Positions 27,214-36,300 of a DNA stretch of 64,000 bases are shown in pieces. The translations under genes and the position numbers were made by a program. The notes under the pieces are model-generated. The model was given only the letters and a program-made list of their open reading frames with translations. It was not told the origin of the DNA and searched no databases. The stretch is from Xanthomonas sp. DAR 34887. Its GTDB lineage: Bacteria; Pseudomonadota; Gammaproteobacteria; Xanthomonadales; Xanthomonadaceae. Position 1 is the stretch's first letter. The number at the start of each line of letters is the position of its first letter. The DNA is taken from NCBI RefSeq assembly GCF_041245805.1, contig NZ_CP162490.1, forward strand, positions 1,465,001-1,529,000. The letters are read 5' to 3'.

Positions 27214-27430
27214 GGAGGAAGCGGCTCGGGTGGGTGGGGGCAAGGGACGCGCGCGCCGACCCCCCATCCACTCGTCCTTGATGATGCGGTGTGCGGTAAC
27301 GTTCCCCGCCACCATTAACCTTAATGTGACGCCTATTCAGAAATGCCGCGTGGTTATGTCGCCGGCACCAATCGTTATTTCGGTTGCTGGCATGCGGGCG
27401 CATGTGGCGCCACGCGGTGCAATCCGGCTC

Positions 27431-27716
27431 CCCTTCTCCCATCGGGAGAAGGTGCCCCGCAGGGGCGGATGAGGTACGGGGCGAAGCCTCGCAGGTCCGG
27501 TGCCGGCAGGCGATCCGTGCCGGCCGTACCCTCACCCCAACCCCTCTCCCGGTGGGAGAGGGGCTCTAAAAGGCCAGCTGTTCCCTTCTCCCATCGGGAG
27601 AAGGTGCCCCGCAGGGGCGGATGAGGGTACGGGTGAAGCCTCGGAGGTCCGGTGCCGGCAGGCGATCCGTGCCGGCCGTACCCTCACCCAACCCCTCTCC
27701 CGATGGGAGAGGGGCT
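27431..27716. repeat. Tandem duplication of a CTCTCCC/GGGAGAG repeat unit
   Basis: Two direct copies of a ~135 bp unit, about 27431-27565 and 27583-27716 (period about 152 bp). Each starts CCCTTCTCCCATCGGGAGAA, continues through GTGCCCCGCAGGGGCGGATG and CCGGTGCCGGCAGGCGATCC, and ends ACCCCTCTCCC plus GGGAGAGGGGCT. Both ends of each unit are self-complementary hairpins. It sits between tonB and the Oar-like receptor; the rest of 27214-27430 is receptor leader with no other gene seen. Confidence 0.85.
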
Positions 27717-27729
27717 TACAGCGCGGCGC

Positions 27730-28611
27730 TCAGCGGTCGTCGCGCAGCGTGCCGCCGGGCAGGAACACCCAGGTGCGGGTCACCTGCAGGATGTCGATGT
27801 TGTCTTCGGTATGCGGCAGCGGCGGGAACGGTTGTGCCAGCTGCACCACCCGCAGCGCCGCCGCGTCGAGCATCGGCACGCCGCTGGAACGCAGGATGCG
27901 GCTGCTTTCGACGCTGCCGTCGCGGCGTACGCCGACGCTGATCACCACCTGGCCGCCCAGCCGCTGCCGGCGCGCCTCGTCCGGGTAGTTGAGGTTGCCG
28001 ACGCGCTCGGCGCGGTCGACCCAGGCGCGCAGGTAATTGGCGTAGGCGTACTCGCGGGTGCTGGCGGAGACGAACTTGCGGTTCGGGCGCTTGGCGTACT
28101 GCTCCGAACGCAGGTGCACTTCGGCGGCCAGGCGCGCCATCTCCGCATCGCGTTGCTCGCGCAGCGCATCTACCGGCTGGGTCGGCGCGTCGGTGCGCGG
28201 CTTGGTCTGGGGCGCCGGCTGCGGCTGTTCGCCGCGCGCGCTGCTGACCACGCGCGGGGTCGGCTCCGGTGCCGCCGCCGCGGTCCGTGCGCGCAGCGCC
28301 TGCGGCGCCAGGCCGTCGTGCTGCTGCGGCACGATGCCGGGCTGGCTGTCGCGCGGGCGCTGCGCCTTGTCGTGGTCGCCGCCGCCTTGCTGGTTGGCCT
28401 GGGCCAGGAAATCGGCCTGCTTCGGGGTCAGCGGCGTGCTGGTCTGGCTGAAGATCACGTCCAGGGTCGGCACCAGCGGGGCGTCGTCGTCGATCGCGAA
28501 GCCCACGCCCAGGATCAGCAGGCCGTGCACGATCAGCGACAGCACCAGGGTGGCGCCGAGCCTGTCGCGCTCGCCGATGCGCGGCGCGGGCGTCGCGGCG
28601 GCCGCGCTCAT
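27730..28611 (-). CDS. tonB3: TonB-family energy transducer (TonB3-like), pilus-locus linked
   Basis: 293 aa. One N-terminal membrane helix (LGATLVLSLIVHGLLILGVG), a Pro/Gln-rich periplasmic linker, then a TonB C-terminal domain: VGNLNYPDEARRQRLGGQVV, VGVRRDGSVESSRILRSSG and LDAAALRVVQLAQPFPPLP. TonB transmits proton-motive force from ExbBD to outer-membrane receptors. The start ATG at 28611 overlaps the gshB stop (ATGA). The order tonB, gshB, pilG matches Pseudomonas aeruginosa PA0406-PA0408, where tonB3 is needed for twitching motility, so the same role is likely here. The symbol rests on this synteny. Confidence 0.85.
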   Translation of the reverse strand: MSAAAATPAPRIGERDRLGATLVLSLIVHGLLILGVGFAIDDDAPLVPTLDVIFSQTSTPLTPKQADFLAQANQQGGGDHDKAQRPRDSQPGIVPQQHDGLAPQALRARTAAAAPEPTPRVVSSARGEQPQPAPQTKPRTDAPTQPVDALREQRDAEMARLAAEVHLRSEQYAKRPNRKFVSASTREYAYANYLRAWVDRAERVGNLNYPDEARRQRLGGQVVISVGVRRDGSVESSRILRSSGVPMLDAAALRVVQLAQPFPPLPHTEDNIDILQVTRTWVFLPGGTLRDDR

Positions 28612-29558
28612 CGCGCCGGGTAGGCCTCGATCGCGTCGAACAGCAGTCCGGCGATGTTCAGCCCGAACTGCGCGTCCAGTTCGCGCACGCAGGTCGGGCT
28701 GGTGACGTTGACCTCGGTCAGGAAGTCGCCGATCACGTCCAGGCCGACGAAGCGCATGCCGCGCCGCTTCATCTCCGGGCCGACCTGGGCGGCGATCCAG
28801 CGGTCGCGCTCGCTCAGCGGGCGGCCTTCGCCGCGGCCGCCGGCGGCCAGGTTGCCGCGGAATTCGTCGCCCTGCGGGATCCGCGCCAGGCAGTAGTCCA
28901 CCGGCACTCCATCCACCAGCAGGATGCGCTTGTCGCCGGCGCTGATGTCGGGAATGAACCGCTGCGCCAGGGCCAGGGTGCGGCCGCCGTCGGTCAGCGT
29001 CTCCAGGATCACGTTGAGGTTGGGGTCGCCGGTGCCGCTGCGGAAGATCGAGCGCCCGCCCATGCCGTCCAGCGGTTTGAGCACCGCCTGGCCGTGCTCG
29101 AGCACGAACGCCTTCAGCGCGGCCGCGTCGCGGCTGACCAGGGTCGGCGGGCAGCATTGCGGGAACAGCTGCGCGGCCAGCTTCTCGTTGAAGTCGCGCA
29201 GGCCCTGCGGGTCGTTGATCACCTGCGCGCCGGCGCGCTGGGCCACGCTCAGCACGTGGGTGTCGTACAGGAATTCCGAATCGAACGGCGGGTCCTTGCG
29301 CATCAGCACCACCTGCCCGGTACCGAACGCCAGTTCGGCGAACGCGCCCAGTTCGAACCAGCCCGTCTTGTCGTCGCGGACCTGCAGCGGCGCCGCCTGG
29401 GCCAGCGCGCGGCCTTCGCGCAGCGACAGCCCGCCGGGGCGCACGTAGTGCAGGCGATGTCCGCGGCGCTGCGCTTCCAGCAACATCGCGAAGGTAGTGT
29501 CTTTGGCAATCTTGATGCTGGCGATGGGATCCATCACCACGATGACATCGAACGACAT
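28608..29558 (-). CDS. gshB: Glutathione synthase
   Basis: 316 aa, standard length. ATP-grasp ligase adding glycine to gamma-glutamylcysteine. Conserved segments: IVVMDPIASIKIAKDTTFAM at the start, MRKDPPFDSEFLYDTHVL, VLKPLDGMGGRSIFR, LAQRFIPDISAGDKRILLVD, GGRGEGRPLSERDRWI and FVGLDVIGDFLTEVNVTSPT. ATG at 29558. Its end overlaps the tonB gene. It is divergent from pilG across about 240 bp. Confidence 0.96.
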   Translation of the reverse strand: MSFDVIVVMDPIASIKIAKDTTFAMLLEAQRRGHRLHYVRPGGLSLREGRALAQAAPLQVRDDKTGWFELGAFAELAFGTGQVVLMRKDPPFDSEFLYDTHVLSVAQRAGAQVINDPQGLRDFNEKLAAQLFPQCCPPTLVSRDAAALKAFVLEHGQAVLKPLDGMGGRSIFRSGTGDPNLNVILETLTDGGRTLALAQRFIPDISAGDKRILLVDGVPVDYCLARIPQGDEFRGNLAAGGRGEGRPLSERDRWIAAQVGPEMKRRGMRFVGLDVIGDFLTEVNVTSPTCVRELDAQFGLNIAGLLFDAIEAYPAR

Positions 29559-29715
29559 GGCGTTACCCGGGGGACTGAACGGAGGATGGTAGCGGGTCGG
29601 CGGCGGGGGTGCGCAAGGGCGGCGGCACGGGGCCGTGCGCTGCCCTGCGGCGGCAATCAAACTGTGACATAGTTAGCGCTGGAAAGTGACACAACGCAGA
29701 GCCGTGGCGGCGGCC

Positions 29716-29744
29716 TTGACAGTCCGAGCGGGTCTTGGGATACA
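29716..29744 (+). promoter_or_regulatory. Candidate sigma-70 promoter upstream of pilG
   Basis: A perfect -35 box TTGACA (29716-29721), a 17 bp spacer and GATACA (29739-29744) as a partial -10 box. It lies about 57 bp before the pilG ATG on the same strand. It could drive the whole pilGHIJ-chpABC operon. The -10 match is moderate. Confidence 0.5.
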
Positions 29745-29801
29745 TGTCGTTTCGCAGCGACGTCGGAACCGATGAAGCGTCGCGCGCCTGGGGGCAAGTG
29801 A

Positions 29802-30203
29802 ATGAGTGAAAACACGACTGCGGGTGGGGAACTCGCAGGACTGAGGGTCATGGTGATCGATGACTCGAAGACGATCCGTCGTACTGCCGAAACGCTGCTG
29901 AAGCGCGAGGGGTGTGAGGTGGTCACCGCCACCGACGGCTTCGAGGCCTTGGCCAAGATCGCCGATCAGCAACCGCAGATCATCTTCGTGGACATCATGA
30001 TGCCGCGGCTGGACGGCTATCAGACCTGCGCGCTGATCAAGGGCAACCAGCTGTTCAAGGCGACGCCGGTGATCATGCTGTCCTCCAAGGACGGCCTGTT
30101 CGACAAGGCGCGCGGGCGCATCGTCGGTTCCGAGCAGTACCTCACCAAACCCTTCACACGCGAAGAACTGCTGGGCGCGATCCGTACATACGTCAACGCC
30201 TGA
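29802..30203 (+). CDS. pilG: Twitching motility response regulator PilG
   Basis: 133 aa single receiver domain. Phosphoacceptor Asp in IIFVDIMMPRLDGY; acidic pocket in MVIDDSKTIRRTAETLL; conserved Lys in YLTKPFTREELL. PilG is one of two output regulators phosphorylated by the ChpA kinase; in Pseudomonas it promotes pilus extension and cAMP signalling. First gene of the Pil-Chp operon; 17 bp before pilH. Confidence 0.95.
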   Translation: MSENTTAGGELAGLRVMVIDDSKTIRRTAETLLKREGCEVVTATDGFEALAKIADQQPQIIFVDIMMPRLDGYQTCALIKGNQLFKATPVIMLSSKDGLFDKARGRIVGSEQYLTKPFTREELLGAIRTYVNA

Positions 30204-30220
30204 CCAGGGGGAAAGGCACC

Positions 30221-30583
30221 ATGGCTCGAATCTTGTTGATCGAGGACTCACCGACCGACCGGGCGGTGTTTACGCAGTGGCTGGAAAAAGCCGGGCACGA
30301 GGTGCTCGCCACCGACAACGCCGAGGACGGGCTGAAGATCGTCCGCGAGCAGGCGCCGCGCCTGGTGCTGATGGACGTGGTGCTGCCGGGGATGAGCGGC
30401 TTCCAGGCCACCCGCGCGCTGTCGCGCGACGAAGCCACCCGGCACATCCCGGTGCTGATCATCAGCACCAAGAGCATGGAGACCGACAAGGTCTGGGGCA
30501 TGCGCCAGGGCGCCACCGACTACATCGTCAAGCCGCCGCGCGAAGACGAACTGATCGCCCGCATCAACCAGCTGGTCGGCTGA
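30221..30583 (+). CDS. pilH: Twitching motility response regulator PilH
   Basis: 120 aa receiver domain: ILLIEDSPTDRAVFTQWLEK, Asp in LVLMDVVLPGMSGF, switch residues in LIISTKSMETDKV, Lys in DYIVKPPREDELI. PilH is the second Pil-Chp regulator, generally acting against PilG or as a phosphate sink. The ribosome site AGGGGGAAAG lies before the ATG. The next gene starts 1 bp after its stop. Xylella lacks pilH in this operon, so its presence points away from Xylella. Confidence 0.95.
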   Translation: MARILLIEDSPTDRAVFTQWLEKAGHEVLATDNAEDGLKIVREQAPRLVLMDVVLPGMSGFQATRALSRDEATRHIPVLIISTKSMETDKVWGMRQGATDYIVKPPREDELIARINQLVG

Positions 30584-30584
30584 C

Positions 30585-31115
30585 GTGCGGTCGCCTTTCG
30601 ACATTCTCGAGGCCTACGAGCGGCGCAGCCTGGCGCATGCGGTGCAGATGCCCGAGCGCGAATTCGACGAGGACATCTGGCGCGGGGTCGGCTTCCGCGT
30701 CGGCAACCGCCATCTGGTGTCCGATTTCCGCGAAGTGGTGGAAATCGTGCGCATGCCGCCGATCACCCCGGTGCCGGGCGCGCAGCCGTGGCTGCTGGGC
30801 GTGGGCAACCTGCGCGGCAACCTGTTCCCGGTGGTCGATTTGAAGCAGTTCATGGAAGGCCAGCGCACCTCGCTGCTGGAAGGCCAGCGCGTGCTGATCA
30901 TGCGCCAGAGCGGCGGCGACGTGGCGTTGACCATCGACGAACTGTTCGGCCAGCGCAGCTTCGTCGAGTCGCAGGCGGTGGAGCCCGGCGACCTGGCGCA
31001 GGGCCGCTACGCGCACTTCGTCGACCGCGCGTTCCGCGGCGACACCCACGACTGGGGCGTGTTCTCGCTGTCGCTGCTGTCGCGTACACCCGAATTCCGT
31101 CAAGCCGCCGCCTGA
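30585..31115 (+). CDS. pilI: CheW-like adaptor PilI
   Basis: 176 aa, GTG start at 30585. A single CheW fold coupling the receptor PilJ to the kinase ChpA: FRVGNRHLVSDFREVVEIVR, PWLLGVGNLRGNLFPVVDL, VALTIDELFGQRSFVESQAV and a typical C-terminal strand/helix. It begins immediately after the pilH stop. Confidence 0.92.
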   Translation: MRSPFDILEAYERRSLAHAVQMPEREFDEDIWRGVGFRVGNRHLVSDFREVVEIVRMPPITPVPGAQPWLLGVGNLRGNLFPVVDLKQFMEGQRTSLLEGQRVLIMRQSGGDVALTIDELFGQRSFVESQAVEPGDLAQGRYAHFVDRAFRGDTHDWGVFSLSLLSRTPEFRQAAA

Positions 31116-31155
31116 GGGCGCGGCCTGCCTTCGCATCGAAGATCGAGGTCGAATC

Positions 31156-33192
31156 ATGAGTACTGCACCGGACGCCCCCAAGGCCAGCAAGCTTGGCAGC
31201 GTGGGGACGAGTTTCTGGCTGGGCCTGTTGGCGCTGTCGCTGATCGTGTTCGGCGCCAATACCGGCGTGGCCACCTGGCAGGGCAACCGCCTGGCCGGCG
31301 CCAGCACCGGCGCGGCCGACCTGCAGGTGCTGTCGCAGCAGCTGGCCAACCAGGGCCGCGACGCGGTCTCCGGCAACGCGGCCACCTACAAGCAATTCAA
31401 GCAGACCAAGGCGCGGGTGGAGAGCACCGTCGCCGCGCTCAACGCGCGCTATGCCAACGAGACCGGCATCGCCGGCCCGCTGGAACAGCTCAACCGCACC
31501 TGGACCCCGCTGGGCAAGAACGCGCAGCAGGTGGTGGACAGCGAGCCGGCGGTGCTGGCGCTGGCCGGCAACGCCGAGCGCTTCGTCGGCGGCGTGCCGC
31601 AGCTGCAGGCGCAGTTGAACGAGGTGGTGCGCGCGATGACCGTCGGCGGCGCCCCCGCCGCGCAGATCTACAACACCCTGCAGCAGGTGGTGGTGGCCGG
31701 CACCATGGCCCGCCGCGTCACCGAGATGCGGGCGGGCGGCAGCGGCGCGGCCAGCGCCGGCGATGCGCTGGCGCGCGACTCGGTGGTGTTCGGGCAGATG
31801 CTCGAAGGCCTGCGCAACGGCAACGAGGAACTGGGCATCGCGCCGGTGCGCAACGCCGCCGCGCTGGCCGCGCTGGAGCAGTCGCAGGCGCAGTGGGCGG
31901 AAATGAAGAAGGACCTGGACGCGCTGCTGGCCAGCTCGCGCAGCCTGTTCGCCGCGCAATCCTCGGCCGCGGCGCTGACCGCCGGCTCGGACAAGATGCT
32001 CGACGACAGCAAGAAACTGTTCGATGCGTTCTCCGCGTTCGGCTCCACCCGCGACACCCGCCTGTTTCCGAACTTCTGGCTGGGCGTGGTGTCCGGCCTG
32101 CTGGCGCTGCTGTCGATCATCGGCTTCGTCTGGACCTCGGTGCGCAGCCGCACCCGCGACCAGGAAATCCGCTACCAGACCCAGGTCGAATACAACAGCC
32201 GCAACCAGCAGGCGATCATGCGCCTGCTCGACGAAATCAGTTCGCTCGGCGAAGGCGACCTGACCGTCAAGGCCTCGGTCACCGAGGACATGACCGGCGC
32301 CATCGCCGACGCGATCAACTACGCCGTGGACGAACTGCGCCACCTGGTCACCACGATCAACGACACCTCGGCCAAGGTCGCCATCTCCACCGAGGAAACC
32401 CAGGCCACCGCGCTGCAGCTGGCCGAGGCCGCCGGCCACCAGGCCGAGCAGATCGGTTCGGCGTCCGAGCGCATCAACGAAATCGCCTCCAGCATCGAAC
32501 AGGTCTCGCGCAACTCCAGCGAGTCGGCCGAAGTGGCGCAGCGCTCGGTGGTGATCGCCGCCGAGGGCGCCGGCGTGGTCCGCGAGACCATCCAGGGCAT
32601 GGACCAGATCCGCGACCAGATCCAGGAAACCTCCAAGCGCATCAAGCGCCTGGGCGAATCGACCCAGGAGATCGGCTCGATCGTCGAACTGATCAACGAC
32701 ATTTCCGAGCAGACCAACATCCTGGCGCTCAACGCCGCGGTGCAGGCCGCCTCGGCGGGCGAGGCCGGCCGCGGCTTCGCGCTGGTCGCCGACGAAGTGC
32801 AGCGCCTGGCCGAACGCACCTCCGGCGCCACGCGCCGGATCGAAGGCCTGGTGCAGACCATTCAGGCCGATACCAACGAAGCGGTCAGCTCGATGGAGCA
32901 GACCACCTCCGAAGTGGTGTCCGGCGCGCGCCTGGCCGAGGACGCCGGCACCGCGCTGACCGAGATCGAGCGCGTCTCCAACGCGCTCAACAACCTCATC
33001 AAGAACATCTCCATCGCCGCGCACCAGCAGTCCGCCGCGGCGACCGACATCACCCAGACGATGGACGTGATCCGCCGCATCACCGGACAGACCTCGCAGG
33101 GTGCCGGCCAGACCGCCGAATCGATCGGACGGCTGGCGCAGCTGGCGGCGGATCTGCGGCGCTCGGTCGCCGACTTCAAGCTGCCGGCGTGA
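31156..33192 (+). CDS. pilJ: Methyl-accepting chemotaxis-type receptor PilJ
   Basis: 678 aa. A membrane helix near residues 17-36 (FWLGLLALSLIVFGANTGVA), a periplasmic all-helical region, a second helix near 305-325 (FWLGVVSGLLALLSIIGFVW), a HAMP-like region, then the cytoplasmic signalling coiled coil. The hairpin tip reads IVELINDISEQTNILALNAA and GEAGRGFALVADEVQRLAER, the most conserved MCP sequence. PilJ senses surface contact or pilus state and feeds the ChpA kinase. No methyltransferase gene (pilK/cheR) follows, unlike in Pseudomonas. Confidence 0.95.
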   Translation: MSTAPDAPKASKLGSVGTSFWLGLLALSLIVFGANTGVATWQGNRLAGASTGAADLQVLSQQLANQGRDAVSGNAATYKQFKQTKARVESTVAALNARYANETGIAGPLEQLNRTWTPLGKNAQQVVDSEPAVLALAGNAERFVGGVPQLQAQLNEVVRAMTVGGAPAAQIYNTLQQVVVAGTMARRVTEMRAGGSGAASAGDALARDSVVFGQMLEGLRNGNEELGIAPVRNAAALAALEQSQAQWAEMKKDLDALLASSRSLFAAQSSAAALTAGSDKMLDDSKKLFDAFSAFGSTRDTRLFPNFWLGVVSGLLALLSIIGFVWTSVRSRTRDQEIRYQTQVEYNSRNQQAIMRLLDEISSLGEGDLTVKASVTEDMTGAIADAINYAVDELRHLVTTINDTSAKVAISTEETQATALQLAEAAGHQAEQIGSASERINEIASSIEQVSRNSSESAEVAQRSVVIAAEGAGVVRETIQGMDQIRDQIQETSKRIKRLGESTQEIGSIVELINDISEQTNILALNAAVQAASAGEAGRGFALVADEVQRLAERTSGATRRIEGLVQTIQADTNEAVSSMEQTTSEVVSGARLAEDAGTALTEIERVSNALNNLIKNISIAAHQQSAAATDITQTMDVIRRITGQTSQGAGQTAESIGRLAQLAADLRRSVADFKLPA

Positions 33193-33304
33193 GCCGACCG
33201 GAACAGGGTGGAAGGAAAGCGCACATGACGTATCGTGAAAACTCCCTGCACACCGCCGCCGCGCTGGCGACGCGCGGCGCGTGGCCGTCCGCGGGAGCGC
33301 CGCG

Positions 33305-36300
33305 ATGAGCGCGCTGCGCGATGCGATGAGCCATGCCGCGCTGGGCTGGGTCAAGCCGGAGCTGGACGAGACCCTGCGCCAGGTGCGCGGGGAAATCGAA
33401 TACTTCGTCGAAGACCCCGCCGACACCAGCCGCATGCGCTTCTGCGCCGGCTACCTGCACCAGGTGCAGGGCACCTTGCGCATGGTCGAGCTGTACGCCC
33501 CGGCGATGGTCGCCGAGGAACTGGAGCTGCTGGCGATCGCCGTGCAGAACGGCCAGGTGCCCGACCGCGACGAGGCCTGCGCCACGCTGATGCGCGGCAC
33601 CGTGCTGCTGCCCGATTATCTGGAGCGCCTGCAGGACGGCCATCGCGACATCCCGATCGTGCTGTTGCCGCTGCTCAACGAGATCCGCGCCTCGCGCGGC
33701 GAGCCCGGGCTCAGCGAAGGCGCGCTGTTCGCGCTGTCGCCCGACGCCAGCGCCGCCACCGAAGCTGAACTGGACCATGCCCGCGGCAGCCTCAGCGGCC
33801 GCAACCGCGAACTGCTGGACACCGTCGGCACCGCGATCAAGGAAGAACTGCTGCGGGTCAAGGACGCGCTCGACCTGCACCTGCGCACCGGCGGCGACGT
33901 GGCCGCGCTGCAGACCCAGGTGGACGAACTGGGCAGCGTCGCCGACACCCTCGGGGTGATGGGCCTGGGTGTGGCCCGCGGCGTGGTGGTGCAGCAGCGC
34001 GATGCGCTGCGCAGCATCGTCGAAGGCGAGCGCCAGGCCGACGAAGGCCTGTTGCTGGATATCGCCGGTGCGCTGCTGTACGTGGATGCCTCGCTCGACG
34101 ACCAGGTCGCCTATCTCGGCGCCAGCGCCGGCATCCACGACGATGCCAGCGCCGCCGAGGCGCGGCGCACGGTGGAAGTGCTGGCGCACGAGGCGATCGC
34201 CAATTTCGCCGCCGCGCGCGAGCATTTCGTCGCCTTCATCGAGACCAACTGGGATCACGAGCGCCTGAGCGACGTGCCGCGCCTGCTCGGCGAGGTCGCC
34301 GGTGCGCTGCGCATGCTGGAACTGCCGCAGCCGGCCGATTACCTGGAAGGCGTGCGCCGCTACGTGGCCACCGAGCTGATCGGCAAGCGCCGCGTGCCCA
34401 GCGGGCGCCAGCTGGACACGCTGGCCGACGCGATGGCCAGCCTGGAGTACTACCTGGAAGCGCTGCGCGAGCGCCGCCCGGGCCGCGAGGAAATCCTCGA
34501 CATCACCCGCACCAGCCTGGAAACGCTGCGCTACTGGCCGCTGCCCAGCGAAGCGCCGGCGGCGCAGGGCGTGGTGCCGCAGGGGGGCGATGCGCCGTCG
34601 TTCGCGCCCGTGGCGGAACTGGGTGGCGCGTCGACCGACGACGTGGCCGACGTGCCGAGCCAGGTGTCCGCGCCGCCCTCGGCGCCGTCCTGGGAGCTGG
34701 CGCCGGTCGCTGACGCGCCGAGCGCCGTCGGCCAGCCGCCGCCGCTGCCGGGCGAAACGCCGCAGGCGCCGCAGTGGGCGCTGCACGAAGACAGCGACGC
34801 TGTCGCCAACGCCGAGGTTGCCGAGCACCTTGATGCCGACGCCGAGCCGTCCACCACCGCGATCGGTGCTGCGGGCAGCGAGGATGCGTCCGTCGTCGCC
34901 GCGTCGCCGATCAGCTTCGATCCGGTCGCCGCCGAACAGGAAGAGTGGTCCGCCGCGGTCGAGCCGCTGCAGATCAGTACCGATACGCTGGCGTTGGAAG
35001 GCGATGCACTGCGTTGGGAAAGCGCCGAGGCGTCGACCGAGCAGGATGTCGCGCCTGTCGAGGCCGCGCCCGCGTCCGACCAAGCGCCGGCCAGCTACGG
35101 TTTCGACCCGGTGGCCGCCGAATACGCCGAGCTCGACGCCGCTGCCGAACACGACGATCCGGCCCTGGTCATCGTCGACGCCCCGGCCGCCGCGCCCACC
35201 GACAACGCCCACGACGATGTGCTGGTGATCGAGCTGGAGGATGCGCCGGCCTTCGCCGATACCGCGTCCGACGAGGTCCACAGCATCGCGTGGAACGAGA
35301 CCCCGGCGACCCTGGCCGACGACGACAACGACGCTGTCGCCGAGCCCGCCACGTCCGCCATCGACCTTTCGCCGAGCGATGCCGTCGAAGCCGAAGCCGA
35401 AGCCGAGAGCGAGAGCGACGCGGCGCCGCACGCGCATGCCGGCGACACAGAGCATGCCGACGCCAACGCCAACGCCAACGCCAACGCCAACGCCGAACAG
35501 AGTCCGTTCGTCGACCTGACTTGGCCGGAGCCGACCCCGGAGCCGGAAGCGCCGGTACCCGGCGTGCACAAGGCCAGCATCCAGCCGATCGAGCTGGACG
35601 CCGCGTCGGCAGCGTTCCTCGCCGAACTCGACGCCGCAGCGGCACAGTTCGATGTCGCCGCGCCCGCCGCGGCCGAGTCTGCCGCCGACCACGCGCAAGC
35701 GCCGAGCGATGCGGTCGCGGCGCCAGAGGCGCCCGCGCCGGTCGCCATCGATGGCGGCTTCGTGGATGACGGCGGCGAGATCGACGCCGACATCCGCGAA
35801 GTATTCCTCGAGGAATTCGACGAGGAACTGGTCAACCTCGGCAACCTGCTGCCGGCATGGCGCGCGTCGCCGAACCACCTGGAAAGCCTGCGTCCCATCC
35901 GTCGCGTGTTCCACACCCTCAAGGGCAGCGGCCGGCTGGTCGGCGCCCGCGTGCTCGGCGAATTCAGCTGGAAGATCGAGAGCATGCTCAACCGCGTGCT
36001 CGACGGCACCCGTCCGGCCAGCCCGGCGGTGGTGACCATGGTCGAATTGGCCTACGAGGTGTTGCCGCAGCTCAACTCCGCACTGCGCGGGCACGGCGCG
36101 ATCCAGGCCGATCTGGACGCGATCCAGGCGGTCGCCGACCGCATCGCCGCGGGCGAGGACGCCTACTACTTCGCCGCCGCGCCGGCAGCGGCCGTTGTCG
36201 CTCCGCGCGCCGGTACCCCGGCCTCGGTGGACAGCGTGCTGCGCGAGATCCTCGAAGCCGAGGTGGGCACTCATCTGGAGACGGTCCGCGACTGGCTGCA

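Noticed and set aside
24385..27318. A 977-residue plus-strand frame opposite the Oar-like receptor
   Set aside because: Val/Ala/Gly-rich shadow; the minus strand has a signal peptide, plug and barrel motifs.
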